Shown: piece after piece, positions 26,247 through 36,845 of the stretch
Layout of the letters: each line of letters opens with the position of its first letter
Position numbering within the stretch: the stretch's first letter is position 1
Assembly (NCBI GenBank): GCA_963709175.1
Contig: CAVPVK010000014.1
Coordinates: forward strand, 62,001 to 126,000
From: JANXQG01 sp963709175
GTDB lineage: Bacteria; Planctomycetota; Planctomycetia; Pirellulales; Thermoguttaceae
Direction of reading: 5' to 3'
Length of the DNA stretch: 64,000 nt
Notes under the pieces: model-generated
Told to the model about the DNA's origin: nothing
The model's database searches: none
What the model saw: only the letters and a program-made list of their open reading frames with translations
Program-made: the position numbers and the translations under genes

Positions 26247-27243
26247 GTGCCTCCCCCTCGCATCCAAGGAATTCTCGACGACGCCGTTACCCGCCATATG
26301 CGGTCGGAGTTGACGCAATTGCGCGGCGACCAGACGATCGGCGAGGCGCTGGCCGCCGTGCGGGCCAATCCGCCGCCCAGCCGCGTGATCTACTTCTACG
26401 TCGTCGATGATGAAGGCCGGCTGCAGGGAGTGGTGCCTACGCGGCGGTTGCTGCTCAATTCCGACGACAGGCGGATCGACGAGATCATGGTCCGCAACGT
26501 CATCGCCCTGGCCGAATCGACGACCGTCGCTGAGGCCTGCGAGTTCTTCATCCTGCACCGCCTCTTGGCCTTTCCCGTGGTGGACCGCGAGCGCCGCATC
26601 GTCGGCGTCGTGGACGTCGATCTCTACACGACCGAACGGATCGATCTCGATTCCGCGGAGCGCAATCAGGACTTGTTCCAGTTGATCGGCGTGCACCTGA
26701 GCACAGCCCGGCAGCCGTCGCCGCTGTCGGCCTTCGTCAGCCGATTCCCCTGGTTGTTGGCCAACGTCACGGGCGGAATCCTGGCGGCCTTCCTCTCGGG
26801 CGTCTTTCAGGCGGAACTGGAGAAGGCAATCGCTCTACGCGCTGTTCATTCCCGTCGTGCTGGCGTTGTCCGAGAGCGTGAGCATCCAGTCGTTGAGCCT
26901 GGCCCTGCAAATGCTGCACGGGCGGCGGCCGACGGCGAGGGCCGTCGCGGCCCTGGTCTGGCCAGAGATAACCACGGGCCTGCTCTTGGGGGCAGCCAGC
27001 GCCGTAGTAGTGGGTCTCGTTGCCGAACTTTGGATCGGCAAGGTCCGCGTCGTCCTGGCGCTCTTGGGAGGAATTCTTGGCGGCGTGACCTGTGCGGCAG
27101 TGATCGGCATGGCGACTCCCAATCTGCTGCGAATGTTCCATCGCCCACCACAGGTCGCCGCGGGCCCGGTCGTCCTGGCCTGCGCTGACGTGCTGACGCT
27201 CCTGATCTACTTTGGCCTGGCGCGGTGGCTTTTGTCTGGATAA
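26247..27243 (+). CDS. CBS-domain MgtE-like divalent cation transporter, one frameshift
   Basis: The first half has two CBS domains (about residues 15-140: YFYVVDDEGRLQGVVPTRRLL and FPVVDRERRIVGVVDVD) and the second half an MgtE membrane domain of about five helices (VSRFPWLLANVTGGILAAF, then VLALSESVSIQSLSLALQ). The usual N-terminal MgtE_N domain is absent. The frame breaks near 26837; removing one base restores EKAIALALFIPVVLALSES and joins to the stop at 27243, giving about 331 residues. It starts 20 bases after epmB, so it may share that transcript. Mg2+ is the likely substrate by family. Confidence 0.85.
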
Positions 27244-27421
27244 CGTCCGTCGACCCCGCCCGGTTCATCCGGGTGGCGAAGGAGATTGTCGGCTGCGAGC
27301 TGACTGGGAGATTGTTGCGAGATTGTTGCGACGAAGACGGGCCGGGACGGCAGCGAAGCTTCGATTTGAATGACTTGAAAACGATCGGGAAGCGGTCGCC
27401 ACCGGCAACGAGTTAAACCGC
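27244..27421. other. Gap between convergent genes
   Basis: The stretch contains GATTGTTGCGAGATTGTTGCGA, a 10-base direct duplication (27311-27331). No gene or clear terminator hairpin is visible. Confidence 0.4.
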
Positions 27422-29689
27422 TCACACCAGCCCCCAGCGCTTCCGCAGGTACCACTCGCCCGTCAACAACACCACCACCGTCACGAAGAACGGCCAACTG
27501 TCCCACAAGGTCGTCCTGGTTTCCTGCTTCTCATCGAGGTAGTCTGTCTTCTTCATCAGCTGGGTCAGCCAATTGGACAACTGCTCGGGCTCGACGATGT
27601 CGCCGCCGGACGATTTGGCTACGCCCTTCATGCTGTCAATGTCGGCGGAGGCGTTGTCCAACTCCAGGTCCTCCTGCGCGACGATGAACCGCGCCCGGGC
27701 CGTGCCCAGCGTCTCGCCCTTCCGCGTCGCCGTGACCTCGATCGTGTAGTCGCCCGGCGACAGCGTCTCGCGGAAAGAGCCGGTCTTCAGGTCGTCCTTG
27801 TCGATCATCACGGCGGCCAAGTGCTTCTTCTCCGGGTTGATGACCTCGGCCTTGAACTCGGCGTCGGTGATCGGCTCGTTCTGCGGCGAATGGGCGCCAG
27901 CAGTGAAGTCAACGCGATCGCCGGGGACATACCGCGTGTTCTCCAACTGCACCCAGACGCTGCCCTCGGCCATCTGATCCTTGTGGGCGAGCCAGAGCAC
28001 GATCTGCCGCCAGAAGCGTTTGTGTGCCGATCCGAACCCGTGCATGACCCACCGCCAGGTCGAGTCGCCGGCAAAGGCGATCACCCGGCCGCTGCCGTAT
28101 TCCTGGCTCACCAGCAACGGGCAGTCTTCCTTGCCGTCGCCCTCGGCCAGGATGCTCGCCCCGGCGGAGACGCCCGCAAAGCGGTTCGCGCCATCCAGCT
28201 TAGGCAGCTTGGCCCAAGCCGCGGCGTTCTCCTTCGCCCCCGCGGCCAGGCTCAGGGCGAAGTGCCCCAGGTTATGCGGCGTTGGTTGCATCCGCAACAG
28301 ACCGGCCAACTGTACGTCGCCGCGAGTCGGCTCGCCGATCTGCTCGCGCTCGAACTTGTCCATCTTCACGGGGAGGACTTCGGCCAGCGGCGTTTCCGAG
28401 TAACCGCCCGGTCCAAAGCTGTGGAAGCCGCCCAGCATGATCAGGCCCTTGCCATGGTTGTTCACCGTATCCTTGAGCTGCTCCAGCTCGTCGTGCGTGA
28501 AGACCGTGGAATCAACGTCGCCGAGGATGTAGACGTCGTACTTGCCCGGCTTCAAGCGTTCCGCGAGGTCGGAAGGCCTGGTCTCCTGGACGTGGAGGGG
28601 ATCGATGCGAATGGAATCGACCTTAATGTCGCGCGAGGCGTCCAATGAGCGGCGGATGAATTTCTGCTCCACGCGAAGTTCGCCCTCGATGTACAGCACA
28701 TGCAAGCCGCCCTTGAGAACCCGCACGTATGAGCTCCGCTCATTGTTGGTGGTCACCAACTCATCGGGCTGGGGATCGACCTTCACCGTCACCTTGAATT
28801 CGCCTGGTGTTTCCGGGGTGTAGGTGAAGTCAACGGGCAGGATATTTCCGGCGGCCGTGGCCGCGACTTCCTTCCGGTCGCGTTCCTCCATCTTGCCCTC
28901 GGGCGACTCGATCAGCAGGCGGACAGGAATCTTCTTGTTGACATAGCCGTTGATTTTGACCTCGGCATGAATGGCCATCTCCGTCTTGACGAAGACGGCG
29001 GCTGGCTGAGGGAAATCAACCACGGCCACATCTTGCACGCCGCCCAGGCCCCGCGACTGCCCGAAAACCACGGGAAAGACGGGGTAACTTTGGCGCCGCA
29101 GACGGGCGGCCACATCCTGGGGCGAGGTGTCGCGAGGCGCCAGCGCCTGCTGCCGCCCATCGGTGAGCACGACGATGCCCAGCAGGCGTTTGCCGTTTTC
29201 CTCGTTGAGCATGTCATCCAGGGCCGGGCCGATGGCCGTTTGCTGGCCGGTGGGCTTCTCCGGCAGGACGGGCCTTCCGTCTTTTACTTCCACGGGATGG
29301 GTTTCGGCATCGAAGGTGTATGCCTTGACTTCGAAATCGCGTTCCAGCTTGCGGAGGGCCGGTACGCAGTCCTTGAGCGTGGCCAGCAGCGACTCCCAGC
29401 GGGTCTTGTTGTTGAGACAATCGCCGACCATCATGCTCCGCGTCTGGTCGATCAACAGCACCAGCGTGGCCGGGTGCTTTTGAATTTCGGTGTGGACCAG
29501 GGTTGGCCGCAACATCGCCGCCACAACCAGTAGAACGATGACGCAACGGATCATACCCAAGGTAAGGCGGCGGCCCGCCGAAACGCGATCCTTGCCCGGT
29601 CCCACGAGGGCAACGATCAATAGCAGCGCAAGGGCGACCGCGAGGACAAACCAGTAGCTGTCGGCGATGGGGTAGAAGAAGAGATGCAA
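27422..29689 (-). CDS. Membrane-anchored VWA protein with glutamine-amidotransferase-like fold
   Basis: This 755-residue protein has two N-terminal membrane helices (about 12-30 and 48-66), a von Willebrand A domain with a MIDAS-like DQTRSM, beta-sandwich segments, a region with GLIMLGGFHSFGPGGY (typical of the class I amidotransferase-like domain found in such proteins) and a C-terminal helix before RKRWGLV. It is paired with the BatA-like protein upstream. Such pairs are common in planctomycetes and may work with a MoxR ATPase, but none is seen here. The bulk faces the periplasm by topology. The function is unknown. Confidence 0.75.
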   Translation of the reverse strand: MHLFFYPIADSYWFVLAVALALLLIVALVGPGKDRVSAGRRLTLGMIRCVIVLLVVAAMLRPTLVHTEIQKHPATLVLLIDQTRSMMVGDCLNNKTRWESLLATLKDCVPALRKLERDFEVKAYTFDAETHPVEVKDGRPVLPEKPTGQQTAIGPALDDMLNEENGKRLLGIVVLTDGRQQALAPRDTSPQDVAARLRRQSYPVFPVVFGQSRGLGGVQDVAVVDFPQPAAVFVKTEMAIHAEVKINGYVNKKIPVRLLIESPEGKMEERDRKEVAATAAGNILPVDFTYTPETPGEFKVTVKVDPQPDELVTTNNERSSYVRVLKGGLHVLYIEGELRVEQKFIRRSLDASRDIKVDSIRIDPLHVQETRPSDLAERLKPGKYDVYILGDVDSTVFTHDELEQLKDTVNNHGKGLIMLGGFHSFGPGGYSETPLAEVLPVKMDKFEREQIGEPTRGDVQLAGLLRMQPTPHNLGHFALSLAAGAKENAAAWAKLPKLDGANRFAGVSAGASILAEGDGKEDCPLLVSQEYGSGRVIAFAGDSTWRWVMHGFGSAHKRFWRQIVLWLAHKDQMAEGSVWVQLENTRYVPGDRVDFTAGAHSPQNEPITDAEFKAEVINPEKKHLAAVMIDKDDLKTGSFRETLSPGDYTIEVTATRKGETLGTARARFIVAQEDLELDNASADIDSMKGVAKSSGGDIVEPEQLSNWLTQLMKKTDYLDEKQETRTTLWDSWPFFVTVVVLLTGEWYLRKRWGLV

Positions 29690-29721
29690 GGGAGGAAGCG
29701 GTCAGGGTACTGTCCGAGTGG

Positions 29722-29800
29722 CAGGCCGGAACAAGCTTGCGCAGTTCCGGCAAGGGTTTGCTGTAATTTTACCGGAACTGTGCAAGCTTGTTCCGGCCTA
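29722..29800. repeat. Dispersed inverted repeat, copy 2
   Basis: The left arm at 29722-29753 (AGGCCGGAACAAGCTTGCGC core) and right arm at 29770-29800 (CCGGAACTGTGCAAGCTTGT core) pair almost perfectly around a 16-base loop. A partial third arm (CTTGTTCCGGCC) follows at 29805-29816. It lies between two VWA genes in the same direction and could affect the transcript. Confidence 0.85.
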
Positions 29801-29822
29801 CGATCTTGTTCCGGCCGACGTT

Positions 29823-32048
29823 CTAAGCCCTAAGCTGTTTATAAAACCAATTGCTCACGACATACTCAACCGCCAACACGCCGGCGAAAAGCAGGATCAG
29901 CCAAGGAAATATCTCCTTGCCCACGCGGCCTTCGTGAACGTTGCGGACAATTTGATCGTTGCTTCGCGCCACTTGCGGCTTGAAAGGGCCGAAGACCTCG
30001 CTCATTTCCTGTTCGGTCATCCGCGCCAGTTGCGTCGCTTGGGCCTCCAGGTTGACGCTGAATCCGCGGTCGGGTTCCGCTGCGTTCGCGCTCTGCACCT
30101 TGTAGTTGCCTACCTGTTCCACGGAACTGATCGATAATTGACCCTTTTCCATGGGAGAAAGCGGCATGATTGTGCCATCGGGCCGAAGCAGCAGATAGCG
30201 CCGCGGGGCAGCATCGTCGCTCGGTTGGGCCACGGGCTTCGTCTTGGCCGCTGGCGAAGCGTCGCCGACCGCCAGCGACACGGCGTTGGCGCCGGCAAAG
30301 TAGTTCAGTTGCTGCTCGCCGCTGCCCACCAGATAGGATGCGATCTGATTGGCCAGGATCACGAAGGGCCAACCGCCCATCTGGCTGGAGCCCGGCAGCC
30401 AGTTCCAAGCGTCGCGGCGGGAGACCCGGTCAGAGAAAGGCGTGGTCATCATCAGCACGTGGCCCGCCGTCTCGCCCGCCCGGATCGTGCGTTCCGCCAG
30501 GGCCGGGCGACCATCGTTGTAGGCAATCACCGCGCCGGCGTCGGGGGCCATGTCGATCCGCCAGTAGCGGAAGACGGGGAACTTGTTCCACGGCGTCCGC
30601 GTGGCGTAGGGCGCGAAGGGCTTGAGAATCGGGTGCTGATAGTTCTGCGGCGCCAGGTAGGTGTCGCCCTCCTCTCGCGGCACCTGCTCGCGGACCTTGC
30701 CGGGCAAGAGTTGCTGGGCGACCGGTGAATTGAAGGCATCGATCGGCGCGGCCTGACGGCCGAGAAAGACGCCCACTCCGTGCCCCGCGGCGGCATAATC
30801 GGTCAAATGCTGCCACGTCCCAGGTTCAAGGCCCGGCGGGTCCAAGAGGAACACCGCCGCGTAATTGTCGAGGTTTTGCGCGCCGAGTTCGCCGTAGCCG
30901 ATCAGCGTGCAGTCGAAGCGGGCGTCGTGCCGCTCCCGCATTTCCGCCGGTGCGATCGCCTCAGTGAGGTAGACGGCCGTCTCCGCCGTCGGCTGCTGGG
31001 CCACGACCAGTACCGGCCAGGGCGGCCGAACCTCAACGCTGAAATACCGCACGTCGTCCGCGGCCAGCGAATCCTGCCCCACGATCCGAACCCGCCCCTG
31101 TCGCGCCCCCGACTTCAACGACGTGAGGCGGAAGACGACGGTCTGCGAATCGCCGGGCTTGAGTTGGTGAATCTGCTCGCTGATCTTCTCCAGCGTGCCG
31201 TCGTCTTTCGCCAGATCGAGTTCGACCACGCGTTCGGCTTCGCCCGCGCGACTGCCTTCCGTGCCCAGGGAGGAGATATCGGTCTGGATTTCCACGGAAC
31301 CGCCGGCGGCGATGACCTGCTGCGAAAGGCGGAGATCGCCCAGGGCGAAATCGGCGGGCTCGCTCACTCCCACGTCGATCAGGTAGAGCGAGACGCCGGC
31401 CAGATCCTTCAAGCGTTGCTGGAGCCGGGCGGCTTCGTCAGTCGGCCACGACGCCCGCGAAAGGTCGGTGAAGACGTAGATTTCCTTGGCCGAGAGGTTG
31501 CTGTTGTTCTTGAGCACCAGCGCGGCCTCGGCCACGATTCGCGCAAGGGGGCGTGGATTGGGGACGATTTCCAGCTGCTGAATGCGTTGTTTGCTCAGAC
31601 CGCGGTCAGCATCAAAACTTCGCCGGGCCATGCCCGAATCGAAAACCGCCACCTGACTCTCCGGTGGCAGTTGCTCCAGCAGCCACTGGCCGATTTCCCG
31701 AGCAATATCAAGGCGGGTCTTCTTTTCGCGGAGATACTGCATGTGGGGGGAGGCATCAAAGATCAGGGCGGCCGCCACGGGCGCCTCTTGGCTGCCCAAA
31801 CGGGAAGAAAGCTTGATGCTCGGCCTGGCTAAGGCCAGCGCCAGTAGGGCGATGGCTCCCGCCCGAAGCAGCAGCAATAGCAGGTGGCGGAGCCGCAATC
31901 GCCGCTGGTTTGTGTCGTGCCGCTTCTGAATGAACCGTAGGGCCGGGAACTCCAGCAGCTTTGGCCGTCGGCGCATGATCAAGTGCAGGATGATCGGTAA
32001 AACGACCAAACCGGCGCCGAACAGGAGTGCCTGGGTTACGAAGGTCAT
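29823..32048 (-). CDS. BatA-like VWA membrane protein
   Basis: This 741-residue protein opens with the BatA N-terminal double-transmembrane domain (FGAGLVVLPIILHLIMRRRP, then RRLRLRHLLLLLLRAGAIALLALALARP), followed by a VWA domain (LIFDASPHM, with an incomplete MIDAS), a long beta-rich periplasmic part with LVVAQQPTAE and a C-terminal helix. The degenerate MIDAS (DASPH for DxSxS) suggests weakened metal binding. It is the upstream partner of the other VWA protein, and a repeat element fills the gap between them. Confidence 0.8.
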   Translation of the reverse strand: MTFVTQALLFGAGLVVLPIILHLIMRRRPKLLEFPALRFIQKRHDTNQRRLRLRHLLLLLLRAGAIALLALALARPSIKLSSRLGSQEAPVAAALIFDASPHMQYLREKKTRLDIAREIGQWLLEQLPPESQVAVFDSGMARRSFDADRGLSKQRIQQLEIVPNPRPLARIVAEAALVLKNNSNLSAKEIYVFTDLSRASWPTDEAARLQQRLKDLAGVSLYLIDVGVSEPADFALGDLRLSQQVIAAGGSVEIQTDISSLGTEGSRAGEAERVVELDLAKDDGTLEKISEQIHQLKPGDSQTVVFRLTSLKSGARQGRVRIVGQDSLAADDVRYFSVEVRPPWPVLVVAQQPTAETAVYLTEAIAPAEMRERHDARFDCTLIGYGELGAQNLDNYAAVFLLDPPGLEPGTWQHLTDYAAAGHGVGVFLGRQAAPIDAFNSPVAQQLLPGKVREQVPREEGDTYLAPQNYQHPILKPFAPYATRTPWNKFPVFRYWRIDMAPDAGAVIAYNDGRPALAERTIRAGETAGHVLMMTTPFSDRVSRRDAWNWLPGSSQMGGWPFVILANQIASYLVGSGEQQLNYFAGANAVSLAVGDASPAAKTKPVAQPSDDAAPRRYLLLRPDGTIMPLSPMEKGQLSISSVEQVGNYKVQSANAAEPDRGFSVNLEAQATQLARMTEQEMSEVFGPFKPQVARSNDQIVRNVHEGRVGKEIFPWLILLFAGVLAVEYVVSNWFYKQLRA

Positions 32049-32193
32049 GGGGTCTATCTATTGTAGCTAATTGTGGGCCAAAACGTCAAAGAATCCCCAC
32101 ATTCCCCGCTGCCCGGAGTATAAATATAGTAATTGGCACTTGCCAGCAATTGCCTCTTTGGGCAATAATGTCAGTCAAAAGGGGAGAATTCCA

Positions 32194-33985
32194 TTGTCCT
32201 GGTTAATGAAGATCGTCTTGAAGTTGGCTGAGGCGCTCAAGGTGCTCTTGGCGAATCTCGGCGAATACCCGGGACTCCACTTCCTGGCAGAACGGTCAGA
32301 AAAGCTGGAAGAGTGGCTTTCTAAATATTACTCCGCCAGCGAAAAAGCCGAACGAGCCAAGGCGCAACTGGAATCCTCGCGAGCAAGAGTCGCGGAGGTT
32401 ACCGAGGTTGTCGGCCATGAGCACGGCCACGAACACGGCCATCAGCACGAAAAGGATTCGGTCGAGGGGTCGCAGCACCAGCATCATGCAGGCGCTGAGC
32501 CCGCAACTGGGCACGCGCCCGGCCCTGGCAGTCCCCACAAGGCCGCGCCCACGGGCTCCGACCCGAAGGGCACGTTGATGATCGACGCCTTCATGCAAAA
32601 CCCCGAAGTGCCGGCCGACCTGCGGCAGCGGTGGCTGGATGCGGCCGCCCAACGTGAAAAGCAGGGTGAAGGGGAGCACGCCCGGCCAGCCTATCTGGGA
32701 ACTCTCATGGCGCCAGATCGGGAACCAACCTCTGCGCCTCCGCGTGGCCCCGTCCGTCCATCCGCCTTGGAACCGCTGGTCGTTGATACGGGCCGTCTGG
32801 CTGCGCCGATCCGCGAAACGCCTCCGGTCATGCCCGCGACGCCTACAGTAGTTCGGGAGGACGTATCTCAAGAGCCGCCGGCGGCGCGGTGGATCACTCC
32901 CTCGCGGGCCGAACTGCCGCCCGAGCCGGGGCCTGCGGCAGCCGCGCCGCGGCCGCCGGTTGCCGAACCGCCCGCGCCCTATCAGGCCCCGCTGGCGCCC
33001 TATCAGGCAGAGGCTCGCGTCGAGCCCGCGATGGTACCCGCCTTGGGTTCGAGTTGGACCGATAGGCCGGCGACTGGCCGCGATTCGGGGACCGCGATGC
33101 AAGCAGCCGCCACGCGATTTGCGGGTCCCGACGATGAAGACATGCCGGCAGAACCAACTGCGGCAACCGTCACTGCGACGATTCTCGACGACGACCAGCC
33201 GGCGATGATTCCATTGGCGGAGCGGCAACAGCAGCTCGCCCGGCTGGAATACGTCTGCCAATGGCTGCGCGAGGGCCGGCAGCCGCTTTGCCCGGTGAAC
33301 GGCGCCCTGGTCCTCTTGCCGCTGGGCGCGATCGAGGCCGGTCCGCGGGAAGTGGCCGAACTGCAGCGGGCGGTAAAGGCCGATCTTACCGCAGCGCAAA
33401 ACGAGTTGAAGCTCCGCTTCCCGGCGACGGCCCTGGTGATCGGTCTGGAAGAGGACCGCGGCTTCGAGGAGCTGGTCCGCCGCGCCGGGCCGGAACGAGC
33501 CAGGTCGCAACGTTTTGGACACCGTTTCGACGTCCGCGCGGAGGCCACCCCTCCCCAGCTTGCGGCCCTCTGCGCGAATCAGCGGGGTCTTTGAGGACTG
33601 GGTCTATGCGATCTTCCGCGAGCGCGGCTCGATCGCGCGGACGGGCAATTCGCATCTTTTCGGCCTGCTCTGCAAGGTGCGGACGCACATGCAGGACCGC
33701 CTGGTGCGGATCCTCTGCGGCGGCTTCGGGCACGACCCGCAGGCGGCCAGCCGCGACGAGCCAATCGCCTTCAGCGGCTGCTATTTTGCCGCCACTGGCC
33801 GTGCGGAGGACCGCCGGGCCTTCGTGCAAGGGGTTTTCGACAAGCTCGACGAGGAGCAGAACCGCATCGAATGGACTAAAGACGCGCTGGGCGAAGACCG
33901 GCAGTTCCGCCGCTTGGGCCGGCTCGCCCTGGGGGTGATCGCCGCTTGTGCCGCCGCCCTGTTGGCGGGCCGCCTGCTGCGATGA
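32194..33985 (+). CDS. Reduced TssM/IcmF-like T6SS protein, one frameshift
   Basis: The conserved part is the cytoplasmic TssM/IcmF region: RLEYVCQWLREGRQPLCPVN, then GALVLLPL, DLTAAQNELKLRFP, then GCYFAATGRAEDRRAFVQGV and RIEWTKDALGEDRQFRR. It ends in one membrane helix and stops, so the large periplasmic part of normal TssM (total over 1,100 residues) is absent. The N-terminal half has an amphipathic helix, a His-rich run at about 32416-32490 and a Pro-rich stretch. The frame breaks in the G-run at 33584-33587; removing one G joins CANQRVFEDWVYAIF and gives about 596 residues. The start is uncertain: TTG at 32194 follows GGGGAGA, and an ATG lies at 32206. It precedes tssK. Confidence 0.75.
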
Positions 33986-34019
33986 ACGGCTCAATTTCAA
34001 CATTCGGGAACCTACCGCT

Positions 34020-35498
34020 ATGCAACACTTGCCGTTGGACTGGTACGAGGGCCTTTTCCTCCGTCCCCATCACTTTCAGTCGTTGGAGCGATACTTGGCG
34101 GAACAGGCCAGCACCGGCCATCAATGGGACTTTCCCTTCCATTATGGCCTGCAAGCACTGGAGTTCAGCGCCGAATCGCTGGGGAACTACCACTTCGAGG
34201 TCCGACGGTTGCGGGCGCAGATGCGCGACGGCACGATCGTCGCCCTGGAAGCGGACCAGGAGCCCGATCGACTCGATCTCCGCGAGGCGATTGGGGCGGC
34301 GGCGGAGCCTGGGAAGCTGGGCGTGGGCCTGCAGCAGGCATTCGATAGTGCGGCGACAGTCCGGGTTTTCCTGGCCGTCCCCCGCACGAAGCTTGGCCGC
34401 GCCAACGTACAAGACTCCCAAACTGGCGGTGAGGCCCGCTACACGCGGACGATGGTCGCCGTCCAGGACGAGAACCGCAGCGGCCAAGAGCAGGAGGTCC
34501 AGTTCCGCCGGCTCAACGCACGGTTGATGCTCTCCACCCAGGATTGCAGCGGCTACGAGTTGCTGCCCATCGCCCAGATCAAGCGGGCCAGCGACGCCGG
34601 CGCGCGACCGCAGATCGACCCCGAGTACGTGCCGCCGGTGATCTCCGTCGACGCCTGGCCGGGACTGGGCCGCGATATCGTCCGCGCGGTCTACGATATC
34701 ATCGGGCAGAAGGTCGACGTCCTCAGCCAGCAGGTGCGGGAGCGGAACATCGGTTTCGCCGCCACTGACGCGGGCGATCTGAACCGGATGATGATGTTGT
34801 TGGAGCTCAACGGGGCCTACGCGGCCCTGGCGGCGATGGCCCTTTCCGGCGGATGCCACCCCTTGCCGGCCTACGCCCAACTCTGCGAGATCGCCGGGCG
34901 GTTGGCGATTTTCTCCGACCAGCGGCGTCCGGAAGACACGCCCGCTTACGACCACGAGGACCTGGGCCGCATTTTCCGCCTGATCCGCCAGCGGATCGAA
35001 GCCCTTATCTACACCGTCCGCGAGTCGGAGTACGAGCAGCGGTTCTTCGTGGGCGTGGGCCTGGGCATGCAGGCCAGCCTCGAACCCCGCTGGTTCCATG
35101 CCGATTGGCAGTGGTACATCGGCGTCAACAAGGGCGAGCTGAGCGAGCAGGAGTGCCGCGACATGTTGGCGCCGGGCGAATTGGACTGGAAGCTCGGCAG
35201 CAGCCGGCAGGTGGAGGTCCTCTTCAAGCGGCGGGCCGAGGGCCTGCAACTGCGGCCTATGGACCGCGTGATACGGGCGATGCCGAACCGGCCCGACTGG
35301 ATCTACTATGAGGTGGTGAAGCGCGACAATCCGGCCTGGCGGGACGTGCAGGAGACGCAGACCCTGGCGATGCGATTCAAGGACTCGCTGATCGCCAACC
35401 GCGACCGCTTCCAGGGGAACCGCTCGGTAATCGTGCAGGCCCGCGGCCGCAACGTCGAGTTGCAATTCGCGCTGTTCGCCGTGCCCACGCGAGCGTAG
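34020..35498 (+). CDS. tssK: Type VI secretion baseplate subunit TssK
   Basis: TssK connects the T6SS baseplate to the membrane complex in the cytoplasm. The 492-residue protein opens with LDWYEGLFLRPHHFQSLERY, the hallmark of the family. YELLPIAQIKRAS and the C-terminal DWIYYEVVKRDNPAWRD also fit the family, and the length is near the usual 450-ish residues. I chose the ATG at 34020 because family members begin just before the WxEGLFLxPxHFQ motif. It lies 34 bases after the TssM-like gene and is convergent with the DUF4280 gene (9-base gap). Confidence 0.93.
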   Translation: MQHLPLDWYEGLFLRPHHFQSLERYLAEQASTGHQWDFPFHYGLQALEFSAESLGNYHFEVRRLRAQMRDGTIVALEADQEPDRLDLREAIGAAAEPGKLGVGLQQAFDSAATVRVFLAVPRTKLGRANVQDSQTGGEARYTRTMVAVQDENRSGQEQEVQFRRLNARLMLSTQDCSGYELLPIAQIKRASDAGARPQIDPEYVPPVISVDAWPGLGRDIVRAVYDIIGQKVDVLSQQVRERNIGFAATDAGDLNRMMMLLELNGAYAALAAMALSGGCHPLPAYAQLCEIAGRLAIFSDQRRPEDTPAYDHEDLGRIFRLIRQRIEALIYTVRESEYEQRFFVGVGLGMQASLEPRWFHADWQWYIGVNKGELSEQECRDMLAPGELDWKLGSSRQVEVLFKRRAEGLQLRPMDRVIRAMPNRPDWIYYEVVKRDNPAWRDVQETQTLAMRFKDSLIANRDRFQGNRSVIVQARGRNVELQFALFAVPTRA

Positions 35499-35507
35499 GG
35501 CAGCCCA

Positions 35508-35894
<387 letters not shown>

Positions 35895-35935
35895 CTCAAG
35901 GCTCCTTTAGCGATTGGAAGAAACGAACTGCAGGC

Positions 35936-36832
35936 TTACTCTTTGCCCTGGCTTCGCGCCAGCGTCTTTCCCTCTTGCAAAAAACGACGGTAGCGATTGG
36001 CCGCCTGGGCGGGATTGCCGTGCGGGCCCACCATGAGCAGGGCCGCCATGACGGCCTGGGCGGTGAGGTGCTCGGCGGGCGGGACCGCGGCAAGGCCTTC
36101 AGGCGTCAGGCTGCCGCCGCTCCAAAAGGCCGCCAAGGCAAGGAAACTGGCCGGACCCTCGTACTTCGCCTTCTCTGCCGCCGCCTCCGCCTGGCGGCGG
36201 TGCTTTTCGCTCGGCTCGACGGACCATTGCCTGGCCCGCTCGAAGGCGTCTTTCTGCGCTGCCGGCATCTCCTTGCCAACGACGGATTCCATGCACTGGC
36301 AACCCCAGCCGACGGCCACGGGCTTGGGGAGCCAAAAGGCCAGGAACTTCATGGCGGCGGGGAACATCTCGTGCGCGATCAATACTTCGAGATAGTCGGC
36401 TGGGAGTTGCCGGTCCTCCAGCTTGGCTTCGGCCGCGGCCCCCAGATTCAGGCCGCGACTGTAGTCGCGGGCCGTTTTCCGCTCCTCGCCTATCTTGGAT
36501 TCTTCGCCTGCGGCGGCCGGCGGGGGCGGGGCCTCGCCCTCCACGAGTACGACGAAGGTCGATTGGCCCGCCTTGACCTGGTCGCCGCTGTGGAGCGGGG
36601 CCTCGGCCACCGTCTCGCCGTTCAGGAGCGTGCCGCCATCGCCACCCATGTGCTGGATGCAACATGGCCGCTGATCGAACTTCACGCGGAAATGCACGTC
36701 GGCCAGCGCGGCGTCGCCGGGAATGCTGTGGTCGGCCCACCGCGTCCGCCCCACGCTGGCGACCTGGCCGGGCAGGACGACGATCTTCATGCCGTTGGCC
36801 GGGCCGTCCGTCGCTCGCAGTATCACCGACAT
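35936..36832 (-). CDS. FHA-domain protein of the T6SS locus
   Basis: This 298-residue cytoplasmic protein has an N-terminal FHA domain (about residues 20-95: ASVGRTRWADHSI, DVHFRVKF, GTLLNGETVAEAPLHSGDQV), which would bind phosphothreonine. After a Pro-rich linker comes a C-terminal helical domain (DYLEVLIAHEMFPAAMKFLAFWLPK, then GCQCMESV) of the DUF6931 type. FHA proteins of other T6SS loci take part in phosphorylation-based activation; no T6SS kinase is beside this one. It has GGAGGAA before the start and lies 13 bases after vgrG. Confidence 0.82.
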   Translation of the reverse strand: MSVILRATDGPANGMKIVVLPGQVASVGRTRWADHSIPGDAALADVHFRVKFDQRPCCIQHMGGDGGTLLNGETVAEAPLHSGDQVKAGQSTFVVLVEGEAPPPPAAAGEESKIGEERKTARDYSRGLNLGAAAEAKLEDRQLPADYLEVLIAHEMFPAAMKFLAFWLPKPVAVGWGCQCMESVVGKEMPAAQKDAFERARQWSVEPSEKHRRQAEAAAEKAKYEGPASFLALAAFWSGGSLTPEGLAAVPPAEHLTAQAVMAALLMVGPHGNPAQAANRYRRFLQEGKTLARSQGKE

Positions 36833-36845
36833 CGACGTTCCTCCA

